Positions 39,189 through 49,739 of a stretch of DNA of 64,000 nt are shown here, in pieces. The translations under genes and the position numbers were made by a program. Origin of the DNA: Chrysoperla carnea (lineage: Eukaryota; Arthropoda; Insecta; Neuroptera; Chrysopidae); the NCBI RefSeq assembly GCF_905475395.1, contig NC_058339.1, positions 56,987,172-57,051,171 of the forward strand, given 5' to 3'. Position 1 is the stretch's first letter; each line of letters starts with the position of its first letter. Below the pieces are notes generated by a model, which searched no databases, was not told where the DNA came from, and was given only the letters and a program-made list of their open reading frames with translations.

Positions 39189-39380
39189 TTATTGCTTCAC
39201 AAGTATGAAGTAAGCAAGCTCATGTGGTTTACTTCGTTTCATTGTTCTAGTGATATCACTTGTATCAAGTAGTCGGGTAGCTTCCTCATTGACGTGAGAT
39301 CTTAGCCGCTGAAGATGACGCACGACTGGTCGCTTTAGAGCTTCATTAATAGCTTCGATATGAAGTTCGGAGGTAAAGGT
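39189..39380 (-). pseudogene. LINE reverse-transcriptase ORF, C-terminal remnant
   Basis: An open minus-strand frame of 63 codons ending in TAA reads SELHIEAINEALKR, VVRHLQRLRSHVNEEATRLL, DTSDITRTMKRSKPHEL. This matches the C-terminal layout of Jockey-like non-LTR retrotransposon ORF2 proteins (R-L-x-x-H-x-N ... L-L-D ... R-x-x-K-R-x-x-P). The frame closes upstream (TGA), so only the 3' end remains. It is GC-richer than its flanks and abuts the end of R1 copy 2. Confidence 0.6.
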
Positions 39381-39384
39381 TCAA

Positions 39385-40700
39385 AAAGAAATAAATTTGG
39401 CCTGACGTATTAAAACCAAATGAAGTAAATTATAAAGCTAAAAGTGGTTAAAGGTACAAAAACTTCCCTTATATGTAACTCAGTGTCTACAATTTCATAG
39501 AATAATAAAAAAAATTTCGTTTCCTTGATAATATAACAATAATGTTTCACAATTTAATTTAATAATAATTCTCGGAATGCTTTTATTATAATTAATTTCT
39601 TGTGTTCCATATATTTGATATATTAAATGTTGACAACAAACCCCTCCTTAATATAAGGTGACTCAACTTTTAATTCGTATTAAAAAGGGATATTAAATAG
39701 AACAAATACAATGCAACAAATATTTTCCAATAACTAGTATTTTATTTTTTTTTCGAAAGCAAAAGATTGCCTCAGACGGATTTACAGTATTTAGTTCATT
39801 CTGATATACAATTTTAAGTCTCAATTGTCCGTGGATGACTACGCTTGAGCAGAAAATCATCTTCAAAATTAGATTTTCAATCTTTTGATAGATGATATTT
39901 TTAAGTTTTCTAGACTTTCATTGAGAAGTTTTCTATATTCCCCAACATCTGGCATATAGGAATTAATTTTGTACACTGGGAATATAATACTAACTTTCTA
40001 TCATTTGATAAACAACCTTAGAGCTCTGAGCGGATAAAACTTTTAGCTATAAAAACGGAGCGAAAGAGAAAACATTCTTTATAGTTAAAACCCACATTTA
40101 TAAAAGTGAAAACTGATGGATAATTGGTAATATCGGATAGTTTTTTAGCTTGACAATACGCTTGAAAATGTTTTTAAAAAAATTGCCTCAAACAAAAAAT
40201 ATTGATTTCGTAGTTGCATAGTACCTACTGAAGAATTCAATCCGACTTTGACAGAAATGGAATGTAAAAAATTACTTTTTTGCGAATTTATTAATTCAAA
40301 TTTAAAAAAAAAATATAAGATAAAGAAAAACTTTAAATACAGTAGCCTTTATAATAACATAAACAATTTTTACTAAGAAAAATTTTGGAAGAGATTCTGC
40401 CTAGATCCCGCGGAAAAAAACAATTTTATGGAAAATTTTCCATTCAGTTTTTGAGTAAATATGAGATTTCTTAAAAAATGTTTCAAACAAAAAATGTTAT
40501 AAGGAACAGCTTTCATTGAACCTGAAAGGCCAGATCTAATATAATTATTACGTAAGATACGCTTATGAGACCAAATTTTTGTTTTATTAATAATTTTTCT
40601 AGATAAAATGGGTTTTTCGATAAAGTTTAAAAGAAGAGGAACTCACTAGGTATTTATTTTAAACATTTAATAATAAATAAAAAACATATGATTTGATTTG
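39385..40700. other. intergenic between LINE remnant and HEPN/TPR gene
   Basis: AT-rich with no ORF, repeat or bacterial-looking gene. No companion gene of the large ORF is visible on this side. Confidence 0.45.
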
Positions 40701-40707
40701 AATTAAT

Positions 40708-40713
40708 TTTATT
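40708..40713 (-). promoter_or_regulatory. possible poly(A) signal of the HEPN/TPR gene
   Basis: AATAAA on minus about 20 bases past the stop at 40733. In DNA this AT-rich the match has limited weight. Confidence 0.3.
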
Positions 40714-40732
40714 AAATTTTTTTCCAATATCT

Positions 40733-43700
40733 TCAAAAATGTTTTAAAATTTTTTCCAGTATATTCTCAGGACAATTTAATTGAGCTAAGCAACACATAA
40801 TTGCAATAAAATTGAAATAAACAAAAATTAATGGTCCACTGTATATTTTAATATTAATTATTATACAATGATTCAATAAATTATTTAATTTTGCTTTAAC
40901 TTGTGAGAAGCCTAATTTTAAAGTATTAAAACCACAATCTTTATCGATTAGTTTAACTATTTCTTGAAGTAAATTAAGTTTCACATAAACAATATTTTGA
41001 TGAAATATCATCAATTTATCATCGAGTATTTGTTTTTCATTTTCTAATACTTGATTCATTTGTTGTATTATTTTTTTATATTCATTTATGAGTTCTAATG
41101 GATTTTCAACTAAATACTTTTTCTTAAATTCAGTTTTTAAAATTAATATATGAAATTTGAAATCTAAGTCGTTTGTATCCATTAAAAAACATCGAAATAA
41201 TTCGTCTAATTCTTTAAATTTATCCCAAATAATATAAATATCAACCAATTCCTCGAATAATATGATTGATTTCAATTTATTTGATTGTAATTGATGATGT
41301 AATCTTGTATACTTTTGAATATTAATTTCAGTAACATTTGCATTTTTTTCTAATTTCGCAATTTCTTCAGATTTTTTAGGTTCTTTATTATTGCTACACG
41401 TCTTTATAATTTCTATCTCTGTTATTATTAATTCTCTTCGTTTTTTTAAATAAAAAATTGCTTTATGTAGAGAATCTTGATATCTATTACCATTTTTCAA
41501 ATTTAAAATTGCTATTCTGTGATAGCTTGCGCCTATGTTATGGTAGATGCCACATTTCTGTGTAAATTTTAAAATATTTAAGTTTTCAAAATTAATTTGT
41601 TCAATATATTCTACTGATTTACAATAGTTTTCCAATGAATATTTATCAAATAATTTATTTTTTAAATGACTATATGAAATAAATTTCTCCCCTAAATACA
41701 AATATTCAGAGCTTAAATCAATTAAAAAATCTACAAACATTTTATAATCTGCAATGTCTTCGTTATTACAAAATGATTTTTTAATAATAAATGGTTTTAA
41801 AATATTTAATCCTTTTTTGTAATAATTTATACGTTTTTCATAGTCAATTTTTGGTATATTAAATCTAATATATCCTTTATAAATTGCTGCTAAATGATAT
41901 GCAGATTGAGATTTAAATGAATGATTCTTCTGAACTTTATTAAAATAATTATGTGCTTTTATTAAAGTTTTTTTAAATTCCTTCTCAACAAATCCTTTGA
42001 CATGAACCATGCATAAACTAAAAAGCAATATAAAATGACAATAAATTTGATTTGATATTTCACTAATATTATTATTAATTATTATTAAATCATTAATAAA
42101 ATTATTAAATTTATCTTCAACTTGTTGTATTTGTAGATTCAAAGAATCTAAACCACAATAATTATTGCCAAGCATTACAATATATGTAAGTAAATCAATT
42201 TCTTTAACAATAAAATCTAGGTAGTAAAAAATATATCTATCACCAACTCTTTGTTTTATTTCTTTTTTATCATTTTTTAATAATTCATTCATTACTAATA
42301 AATTTTTTTTAGATTCATTTATGTATTTTAATGGATCTTCAATTGGCTTTCTTCTTAATATGGAATGTTTTATAAACAAACATTGAATCTTGATGTCCGA
42401 ATACCAAGCATGATTATTTAAATTATGTAAAATAAACTCAATTAATTCTTCTGCTTCTTTGTATTTGTTTAATAGATCATAAGCATAGACTAAATTTAAT
42501 TTATCATGTAAATGATTTGATAATTTTAAAAATCTTACACATTGTTTAATAACTTGTTGATCATAATTTTGATTATTTTTATGATAATATTTTATAATTT
42601 CACCACACATACAATTTAGATATGAATGAAAATCTGGGCTCAAATTATTTGGCTCTTTTATTAATTCAATTTTTTTATAAATTGGTTTGAATAATTCATA
42701 ACTTTTATCAAATTTATTAATTAAGTTATAAACATATAATAAACTTTTTATGAATTTTAAATACAAACTTATATTACACTCAAAGTTTTCCTCTTTATAG
42801 AGTTCCATTTGTGATAAATAATATTCTTGTGTATTAAGTTCTTCTAAATGTTTGATACCTTCTTCATAAAATTTAATAGCTTCATCGTCCATATCCAAAT
42901 CGAAGTAATATTCTCCTAAAGTATAGTGCCTTTGAACATTTATAGTCCCTTTAAAATTAAATGGATATTCATATAAATATATCGTAGATATTTTACAAAA
43001 ATGTTCACATGCAGGTAAAATATATTCTTTAATTTTATATCGTAAGGATTCTCTGTTTAAAGAAAATATATTATGCGCTAATTCACTTGATCGAGCTTTT
43101 TTTGATAAAATACCAGCTTCATAACTAACATTAGTTGGGATTGGTGGAATAAAATTACTGTCAAGTCTTATTACTTTACCATAATAGACATCTTGCAAAT
43201 CTCTGGTATATTGACCAATTAAAGATACAATATGATCCATAATATATTCTTCTTTTTTAGTTTTTATTTTCCGTTGTTCGATTTCTTCTAAATATTTTAT
43301 TTCATATGAAATATTTTTTAAAATATCCTTTAGTTTATAACGTGAGTCGACCAATTCAATGCTTTTATTTTGTTCATCAGTTAAATTTTTCATTGCCTCA
43401 CGTTCCTCCTTCAATTTATTAGCAAGATCAATTATTACTTTCTTGTTTTTTAATAAAGTTTCAGGGTACGATTTTACTATTTTAATTAACTTAACCAAAT
43501 GTGTCTTCTTTTCTATATATTCAATTTCCCCTCTTTTGATACCTTCTTTAATATCTTCTTGATTGTAAATATTTGGTTCTGTACCTTTTAACTTATTTAA
43601 GTTCTTATGATAGTTTATTTTTTCCCATACTTTTTTGTAGCCTTCTTGATAATGATTTTCGGAATCCTCAGTTAATTTTTTTCTAATTTCTTGATAATCT

Positions 43701-44779
43701 AAATCTATTTTATTCAACTTTAATTCAGTAAAATTTGGTAATTTATTAAAAGCATCAGCAGCAAATATTACTAAATTTATTAATTTATTATATAATTTTA
43801 TATGATTATTACAAAAATCCAAATCAGATGTACTAAATATATTTCCATCTTTTTTAACTTTTCTTTTAATAATGTCATTTAATTTTTTGGAATTAATTTT
43901 TAATGACTGCGCAGTTTTTAAGTCGTTCAAGTTAAATGAGAATGTATTATTTTCTTTATTAATATGAATAATTTTTAATAATTCTATTTTTATGTTTAAA
44001 ATATGATTTTCCATTTCCTCTTTAAAATCCACAATGTCTTCAATTTTTTTATGATTATGAATAAATAAATCCCTCGTTCTAATTAAGTTTTTCAAAGCAT
44101 TCCATAATTCAGATTTCTTTTGAATAATTCCATCTTCCAGAATTTCATGTAATAACTCCCCTACGATTATAAAAATTCTTTCTAAGTAATATAAATTATC
44201 TTTTTGGCTTAAATCAACATTTTCGAATGAATTTAACTCTTCTATAATCTTCTCAAGAGCAATTTGTTGGTATTGTTGAGATGATAATTCAATAAGATCC
44301 AACATATTATGCTCTATATGATTGTAATTTATTTCTAAGCGTTTCATTTGTTCTAGTAACTCGACATCAGATGGAAATTGATTTTCTTGACTTACAATAT
44401 GAACAATAATATTTTGTAAATTCCATAGATTATTTATAATTTTTTGTTTTTCAATTTCGTTGAAAATTAAATCTTGTTTTTGATCTTCTAACGCTGATAA
44501 AGTTTGCTTCAATTGATGTAGCTTTTTAAAATGGATTCCACCATTATTAATTTTGATTTGAGATTCGTTAATTCGTTGAATGTATCCGTATTTATTTCGA
44601 ATACATTCATTGTCTTTATTATTGAAAGATATTTCTCCAGCAAAATTTCCGATTCTAATTAATGTATTTATTATTGACTTCGAATCGAATGTGTCCTTTT
44701 CTAATTCATTAATAATTTTAAAAATTTCGAATAATTTTTGTATATCATTTTGTTTTCTTTTAATTTTGAGTTCATCCAT
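40733..44779 (-). CDS. intronless 1348-aa HEPN-like/TPR-like protein, probable acquired bacterial gene
   Basis: An intact ORF far longer than anything else here, with no introns. The start ATG has A at -3 and G at +4; AATAAA on minus follows the stop by about 20 bases (40708-40713). The protein is all-helical, Lys/Asn/Ile-rich and has no signal peptide or clear membrane span. Residues about 30-130 and 195-265 look like HEPN domains: each has a helix like IGNFAGEI or VGELLHEI, then a W-containing helix. The second keeps R236-x4-H241 (RDLFIHNH); the first has Q122-x4-H127 (LQNIIVHI). A third, degenerate unit may lie at 320-400. From about 560 on it reads as TPR-like helix pairs, best at 616-650 (LGEYYFDLDMDDEAIKFYEE). 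Residues about 796-935 and 1206-1346 are an internal duplication (EDPLKYINE / ENPLELINE; NYCGLDSLNLQIQQVEDKFN / DCGFNTLKLGFSQVKAKLN). Such proteins are known mainly from bacteria, including arthropod endosymbionts. Function is unknown; HEPN units often act as RNases or binding modules. Transfer is inferred. Confidence 0.85.
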   Translation of the reverse strand: MDELKIKRKQNDIQKLFEIFKIINELEKDTFDSKSIINTLIRIGNFAGEISFNNKDNECIRNKYGYIQRINESQIKINNGGIHFKKLHQLKQTLSALEDQKQDLIFNEIEKQKIINNLWNLQNIIVHIVSQENQFPSDVELLEQMKRLEINYNHIEHNMLDLIELSSQQYQQIALEKIIEELNSFENVDLSQKDNLYYLERIFIIVGELLHEILEDGIIQKKSELWNALKNLIRTRDLFIHNHKKIEDIVDFKEEMENHILNIKIELLKIIHINKENNTFSFNLNDLKTAQSLKINSKKLNDIIKRKVKKDGNIFSTSDLDFCNNHIKLYNKLINLVIFAADAFNKLPNFTELKLNKIDLDYQEIRKKLTEDSENHYQEGYKKVWEKINYHKNLNKLKGTEPNIYNQEDIKEGIKRGEIEYIEKKTHLVKLIKIVKSYPETLLKNKKVIIDLANKLKEEREAMKNLTDEQNKSIELVDSRYKLKDILKNISYEIKYLEEIEQRKIKTKKEEYIMDHIVSLIGQYTRDLQDVYYGKVIRLDSNFIPPIPTNVSYEAGILSKKARSSELAHNIFSLNRESLRYKIKEYILPACEHFCKISTIYLYEYPFNFKGTINVQRHYTLGEYYFDLDMDDEAIKFYEEGIKHLEELNTQEYYLSQMELYKEENFECNISLYLKFIKSLLYVYNLINKFDKSYELFKPIYKKIELIKEPNNLSPDFHSYLNCMCGEIIKYYHKNNQNYDQQVIKQCVRFLKLSNHLHDKLNLVYAYDLLNKYKEAEELIEFILHNLNNHAWYSDIKIQCLFIKHSILRRKPIEDPLKYINESKKNLLVMNELLKNDKKEIKQRVGDRYIFYYLDFIVKEIDLLTYIVMLGNNYCGLDSLNLQIQQVEDKFNNFINDLIIINNNISEISNQIYCHFILLFSLCMVHVKGFVEKEFKKTLIKAHNYFNKVQKNHSFKSQSAYHLAAIYKGYIRFNIPKIDYEKRINYYKKGLNILKPFIIKKSFCNNEDIADYKMFVDFLIDLSSEYLYLGEKFISYSHLKNKLFDKYSLENYCKSVEYIEQINFENLNILKFTQKCGIYHNIGASYHRIAILNLKNGNRYQDSLHKAIFYLKKRRELIITEIEIIKTCSNNKEPKKSEEIAKLEKNANVTEINIQKYTRLHHQLQSNKLKSIILFEELVDIYIIWDKFKELDELFRCFLMDTNDLDFKFHILILKTEFKKKYLVENPLELINEYKKIIQQMNQVLENEKQILDDKLMIFHQNIVYVKLNLLQEIVKLIDKDCGFNTLKLGFSQVKAKLNNLLNHCIIINIKIYSGPLIFVYFNFIAIMCCLAQLNCPENILEKILKHF

Positions 44780-44911
44780 TTTATTAAATCGAAGGTCAAA
44801 ATCTCTAAGTCGTTTTTAAGAATTTTTCTTCAACTAATATACTAAAAATAAAGCGTAATACAAATGAGTGTACGATTTTAAAAATGCTGTAGAAAGAAAA
44901 CTTATTTTTAC

Positions 44912-45252
44912 AATATCATTAGTAACGTATGAGTTAGTGGCGCAAATGTTTCTATTTAATAATAAACCATAAATGGTCAATTCAATGGAACGGCGCCGGT
45001 TAATGTTAAAGTTGAATTACATAATTAATAAATAGGCAACTTGAACTACGTAAACGTTTTACATGTAAAATAGTCTTCATTTATTTGATAAAAACTTAAC
45101 ATTTGCGTCATACAAGTTGCCTAATTACTATTTTTTTAAGTAAATTTTAACTAAATTCTTTAAATTTTAAGTAAATTCATTGAATTAAAAATTTATTGTT
45201 TATTAACAAATAGAAACATTTGCTCCACTAACTCATGCGTTACTAATGATAT
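44912..45252. mobile_element. hairpin MITE immediately upstream of the HEPN/TPR gene
   Basis: Near-perfect inverted arms of about 47 bases (44912-44958 and 45205-45252; core CATTAGTAACGYATGAGTTA) enclose about 245 bases. A further inner inverted pair is centred on GGCAACTTG / CAAGTTGCC. No ORF inside. It is a non-autonomous foldback DNA element. Its inner edge is 133 bases from the ATG of the large ORF. Confidence 0.75.
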
Positions 45253-45350
45253 TTGACACCTAAGAAACACACTCTATGAGGTTTCAGCATAATATGACCG
45301 ATTTCTTCCATTTTCATTTATTACTCGATTTTTGTAAATCTTTTACTGTA

Positions 45351-45570
45351 CTAAATTAAAACCCGACTGCGCTAAATAAAATCTTAGAAGAAAGAAACAA
45401 ATATAGTAGTTTACATAAATATAACACTTGGGACCCATTATTGGGAAGATTTGAGCCAGTCTATTTATTAATGAGCTACAACTGTTAAAGTCGCTATGTA
45501 AACTACAGGATTTGTTTCTTTCTTTTCTGATTTTATTTAACGCTATCAGGTTTTCGATTTTTTTAATTAT
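45351..45570. mobile_element. second hairpin MITE
   Basis: Inverted arms of about 65 bases (45351-45417 and 45496-45570), sharing GTAGTTTACATA, AAGAAAGAAACAAAT and GCGTTAAATAAAATC-like blocks around an 80-base loop. It is unrelated in sequence to the neighbouring MITE. Confidence 0.7.
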
Positions 45571-45574
45571 TTAT

Positions 45575-46300
45575 ATTATTTTAAGCAACCGTTTTCACAA
45601 TATTTTTTTTAATATTTCAACGCACTTTGTCTAGAAAAAACGCTTTCCCCGTTAATTTTTTTTCGGTTTTCTACCATTTGATGAAGTCCTACTGTTATAA
45701 CTTGAACTAACCTATATAAAACCATTTAAAGTCTTTAAAAAGGATTTAAATTATTATTAAATTGTTTTAAAATTTTTCTTGAACTCTCATTGCGTTTGGA
45801 AAATGTCTTATATCTGGTTTAGTTAATGCACCACACCCCTAAAGTGGCATTTCATTGATTGCAATAGACGAGTATTTTTAATTAAAATATTTTTTAACTG
45901 CAGCAGTTGTTAAAATTTTTATAAATAATGAATTATAAATTAAATTTGTCTAACTTACCGTATATTTTTCAAAAAAAAACATTTGATAATGAAATGTACT
46001 AATCTGACTTCACTTCAGTGACTCTATTCTCTAAATCATTAAGAATAATATAAATATTATATAATACTTGCAATTTCTTTTAGAGATAACATAATATTTG
46101 ATAATTTTTTCGGGTGGTTTTCCTCAATTTCCGATCATTAACCGCAATCATCGTCATCAAGCGTGCCACATATCTTCAACACAAACGTTGGTGATAATAA
46201 ACATGGCAAATTATCTTATCTTTTTTACTCCGTTCATTGGATGGTAAAGTTCCACAGTACTCTTGTTTGTGATCAAGCTGCTTAAGTTACATTTTACCGC
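45575..46300. other. intergenic, no gene seen
   Basis: AT-rich, nothing recognisable. Confidence 0.4.
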
Positions 46301-46307
46301 TCAATAT

Positions 46308-46525
46308 TAGTGATGTGCCGAATATCCATATCCGTATGTGCGGATATCCGTTATAAATAAAAAAAATTCGATCCATACGACGCATCAGAATATACAACTC
46401 TGTTTAAATAAAACGTCTGATCTTATTTAAAAACACATCAAACGAAATTTGTTGCTTCAAATCAAGGATTCGTATACGTATGCTTATCCACGGATCTTCA
46501 TTTTTGCTGACTCGGCACATCACTA
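46308..46525. mobile_element. hAT-like MITE
   Basis: Terminal inverted repeats TAGTGATGTGCCGA (left) and its complement TCGGCACATCACTA (right) bound 218 bases with no ORF. The flanking 8-mers CTCAATAT and GTCAATAA match at 6 of 8 positions, fitting the 8-bp target duplication of hAT elements. Confidence 0.7.
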
Positions 46526-46769
46526 GTCAATAATAAGTTTTCCAATTACCCTTTTCCTGAAGTGCTCTAAGAATTGCCAATGTCTAAATTTTATTGTCTT
46601 TAATAATTATCTCTTTGTACCAACCAGAATTTTTTCTCTGAAATACTTACATAGTTGCAGAGTTTGATAGGGAATATTATGTTATGACATCAGATTGGAC
46701 CTAATTCTTCGAGTTTCTGTAATAGCCAATTTAGACCCTAAACAGTTCGATTGAATCCTATTGCTTTAT

Positions 46770-46918
46770 CTGCTTAATATAGCATGTCTTACCCGGAGAC
46801 GACTCGCTTCCTGGTGACAAGTTGTTCTCAAGGACGCTACAGAAAACCCTTGGTCTAGATCTTAGGGATAAATTTGCTGTACCCCTCCTATGTACTATTA
46901 TTATTATTATTATTATAC
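46770..46918 (+). mobile_element. probable LINE 3' end with (ATT)n tail
   Basis: A GC-richer stretch ending TGCTGTACCCCTCCTATGTA followed by about seven ATT units (46896-46918). A conserved-looking 3' UTR ending in an ATT repeat is typical of insect non-LTR elements. Confidence 0.4.
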
Positions 46919-46919
46919 T

Positions 46920-47890
46920 ATCAACTTTTCAAATCTATTTGCTTTCTAATTTCTTTACATTTTACATAAAACTTGTCATAAATGTCGAAAAATGTGCCAA
47001 CAAACATTAAATTTATACAGAATGTTACAGAACCAATGGCACATAATCTAGTGGGAAATTGGACACATCGAAACAATAATTTTGGTATGTGGACAACATT
47101 TTGAGAACGCTCTTTGAAGCTGCATGTATTTTAAAATTTTTCATGCCGTATCGAATTGCTGCTCCAAATCCCGTAGTTTTTCGAAAAATTATTACGAACA
47201 AATGTTGTTAGTATTGTTATGAGAAATATTTTTGCTCTATTTTGAACATTTCTTCAAACAATTTTGCTGTATCTCTGACAAAACGTTTGGTAGTTAGAAA
47301 AAATATCGTTTCTAAACCTTTTTAAAAGACCTTTTTAACATGCGGTTTTGTCCAAATTTTACAGTTATACTTCGGATTTGTGTAGTTCTAAATTTTTTGT
47401 ACAATTCTTAAAATTATGAACACTGTAATTGTTATTTTACTTATTACAGACGTACCTAAATTAGTGATAATTTGTTCTGATACACTCTGTATAATACCTA
47501 CCACCCTCGAATGTAACGATATTTATAATAGACATCATATTTTATTTGCCTACAACAAGAGTCCGTTATAATGCGGTTTGTATGACTACATGGAAAATTT
47601 ATTGTTGTTGGTAAACAAAAACAAATACTAATACCGGCTTTTCGGCCGCCATTTGTTTTGGTGCTCGAAAATTTTGGAAAAGTATTTTCCAGGATTTTTT
47701 TTCGTCTTTCGATAATGTTTTTCAAGATCATTAGTTGAAGCTTCTTGCAGGTTTTCAACTGCCTATCTTTTATAGTTTTGGAGAAAATGGACACCAAAAT
47801 TTTGTCCTAATTTGCATCCTCACGGGTGATGAAACAATGTTGTTTACGACAAAATATTTCAAACAAAAGAGTTTTAGACTTTTCTTCTAT
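46920..47890. other. intergenic, no gene seen
   Basis: AT-rich; the 99-codon minus-strand ORF at 47498-47797 has no recognisable domain. Confidence 0.35.
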
Positions 47891-47894
47891 CTAT

Positions 47895-48135
47895 AGGGGC
47901 TTACAAGATGGGTCCTACGGACCCAAGACCAAGGATTAATTGATCTGTGTTGCTTATTTACGAACTCAAACTTACTTTTTACGTTCTTTGCACAGTATAA
48001 AAATTTCAGCTTGACATTTCTTTTCGTGATTTGCTTAACACCTATACCAAAATTTTATTTGCATATCATCAATATTTTTAAGCGTTACAAATTACGAACT
48101 GAAATTAGTATACCTTGATATATATGCCATACATG
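47895..48135 (-). repeat. R1 family copy, truncated and inverted
   Basis: Reverse-complement match from the AAGGTATACTAA-like start to GGTCCGTAGGACCCATCTTG. The 3' half is missing. Confidence 0.75.
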
Positions 48136-48139
48136 TAGG

Positions 48140-48985
48140 GTATAATAATATGGTCACAAGTCTAACCACTGTAGTCCCAAATAAAAATCCTTTTTTTAAA
48201 GCTGACTTGAAAAAGCAGCAAAAATTTAAAATGAAACTTTTATCTTTTGATTTGTTTGTCCTTGAAACTAAGGCTGCTAAGGTAGTTCGTAATAGTCTAG
48301 TCCATAAAATCATGATCTTATATTCGTGCTATATTTATAGCAACAGTGACCAATATGTATATATATACCCAATATACACACACAACTGCAAATTTATAAG
48401 AATTTTTTTCCCTATTTTTTCAATAAATCGGGCAAAAAAAGCTTTCTTGGTACCAAATTTTTCGTTCTAAATTATAGAAGTTTGTTCGAGATGTATAGAA
48501 AAGTACCTATCGATTTTTTTTACTCGGTATACCTCCTGCATGTCAATTATGCACATTTTGATTGTAAATATCTCTTTCCACAGAATTTCTTTTTTTTTAA
48601 TCAATACAAAATAATTAAGAAGCTACTTCGCGATTGAACTGCCATAAACGTACCTAGATCATTTTGAATACTTCGTACCTACCTCTAATATTTACAGTAT
48701 TCGGACTTTTAAAGTAACACATATGTTGAATGCATCAATATATTGTATGAATTTTTATTAAAAATTTTCTTTTGCAATTTAAGTTATCAAGATATGAGTT
48801 TCAAAATTGACAGTTTTCATTCAGTGACATTGTGCAACTATTATAGATAAAATTCACATCAAACTAAAATCGATTATGTCTGTCCTGATAAACATGTCCA
48901 AAAAACTGTAAAATAACTATCATTTCAGAGCAGTAAACAATTTTGGATATTTTCATGATTTTCCAATCCATTGAATACAGTGTGA
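48140..48985. other. intergenic, no gene seen
   Basis: Overlapping ORFs on both strands at 48092-48470 lack coding character. Confidence 0.35.
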
Positions 48986-48989
48986 TATT

Positions 48990-49115
48990 ATATTATTTTT
49001 TTAAATTTTTAATAATTTTTAGGGAACAAATTTTTTTGTTGATTCATATTTATGAATAAACAAAAACAAATTATAATTATAATTTCCCTAAAAATTATTA
49101 AAAATTTAAAAAGAT
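48990..49115. repeat. small AT-rich hairpin repeat
   Basis: Arms at about 49001-49025 and 49084-49112 (TTTAGGGA / TCCCTAAA cores with long AT runs) form an inverted repeat around a 58-base loop. Probably a MITE remnant. Confidence 0.55.
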
Positions 49116-49589
49116 AATGAAATAAAAATATTATTTAATAATAAAATAAAATATTAGTTTAAAAAATAAACAGTTTAAATATTCGTTTAAACTTTTTAAC
49201 AATAAAAAAATTGCTAAAATTTTATCGAGCATGTAGTTCCGCCTAGCGTATGTGATGTATGTGTGCATATTCCATTCAAAAAAATTATTATAAATAACTA
49301 GCGTGATATGCGCCCTATTCATTGGGCTTAAAATAAAATTCCCTGCTTAATAGCCTCCAGCTCTCTTGATCTCACTCATCGTGCAGATTCATTTTTCCAT
49401 AACACTCGCAGGTATTTTTACACAGCTAAAATATATGCACAGTATATTAGAAAAGTATATCAGAAAAGATGGCCATGGATTGTTTTACATTTACTATTTT
49501 AAATATTCAAAGAAATCTTCAATTTATGGTTTCAGTAAGATGGCGCAGTAAAATGTCAAGCTAAATTTATTTTTTTTTTTCAATACATC

Positions 49590-49735
49590 TTTATAAATTG
49601 TAGCTCATGTGTTATTCTGATGTATGAGCTGTTTTGTTGTACAGTTTCTTTCAGATCCGTTAGGCAGTTTTTGCGTGAAAGCGTAACAAACAAGCAAACA
49701 AACCTCCTTACTTTCAAATTTATGATACATAGGGA
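49590..49735 (-). repeat. R3 dispersed repeat, minus copy
   Basis: Reverse-complement partner of 30060-30215, with the same CACGCAAAAACT, GAAACTGTACA and CAGAATAACACATGAG blocks. Confidence 0.8.
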
Positions 49736-49739
49736 TAGG

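Noticed and set aside
43359..43562. 67-codon plus-strand ORF
   Set aside because: Antisense shadow of the large minus-strand gene.
40733..44779. Idea that the large ORF is bacterial contamination in the assembly
   Set aside because: Flanking DNA on both sides carries the same repeat families as the rest of the window, though only spanning reads can settle it.
47498..47797. 99-codon minus-strand ORF
   Set aside because: AT-driven composition, no domain, no exon signals.
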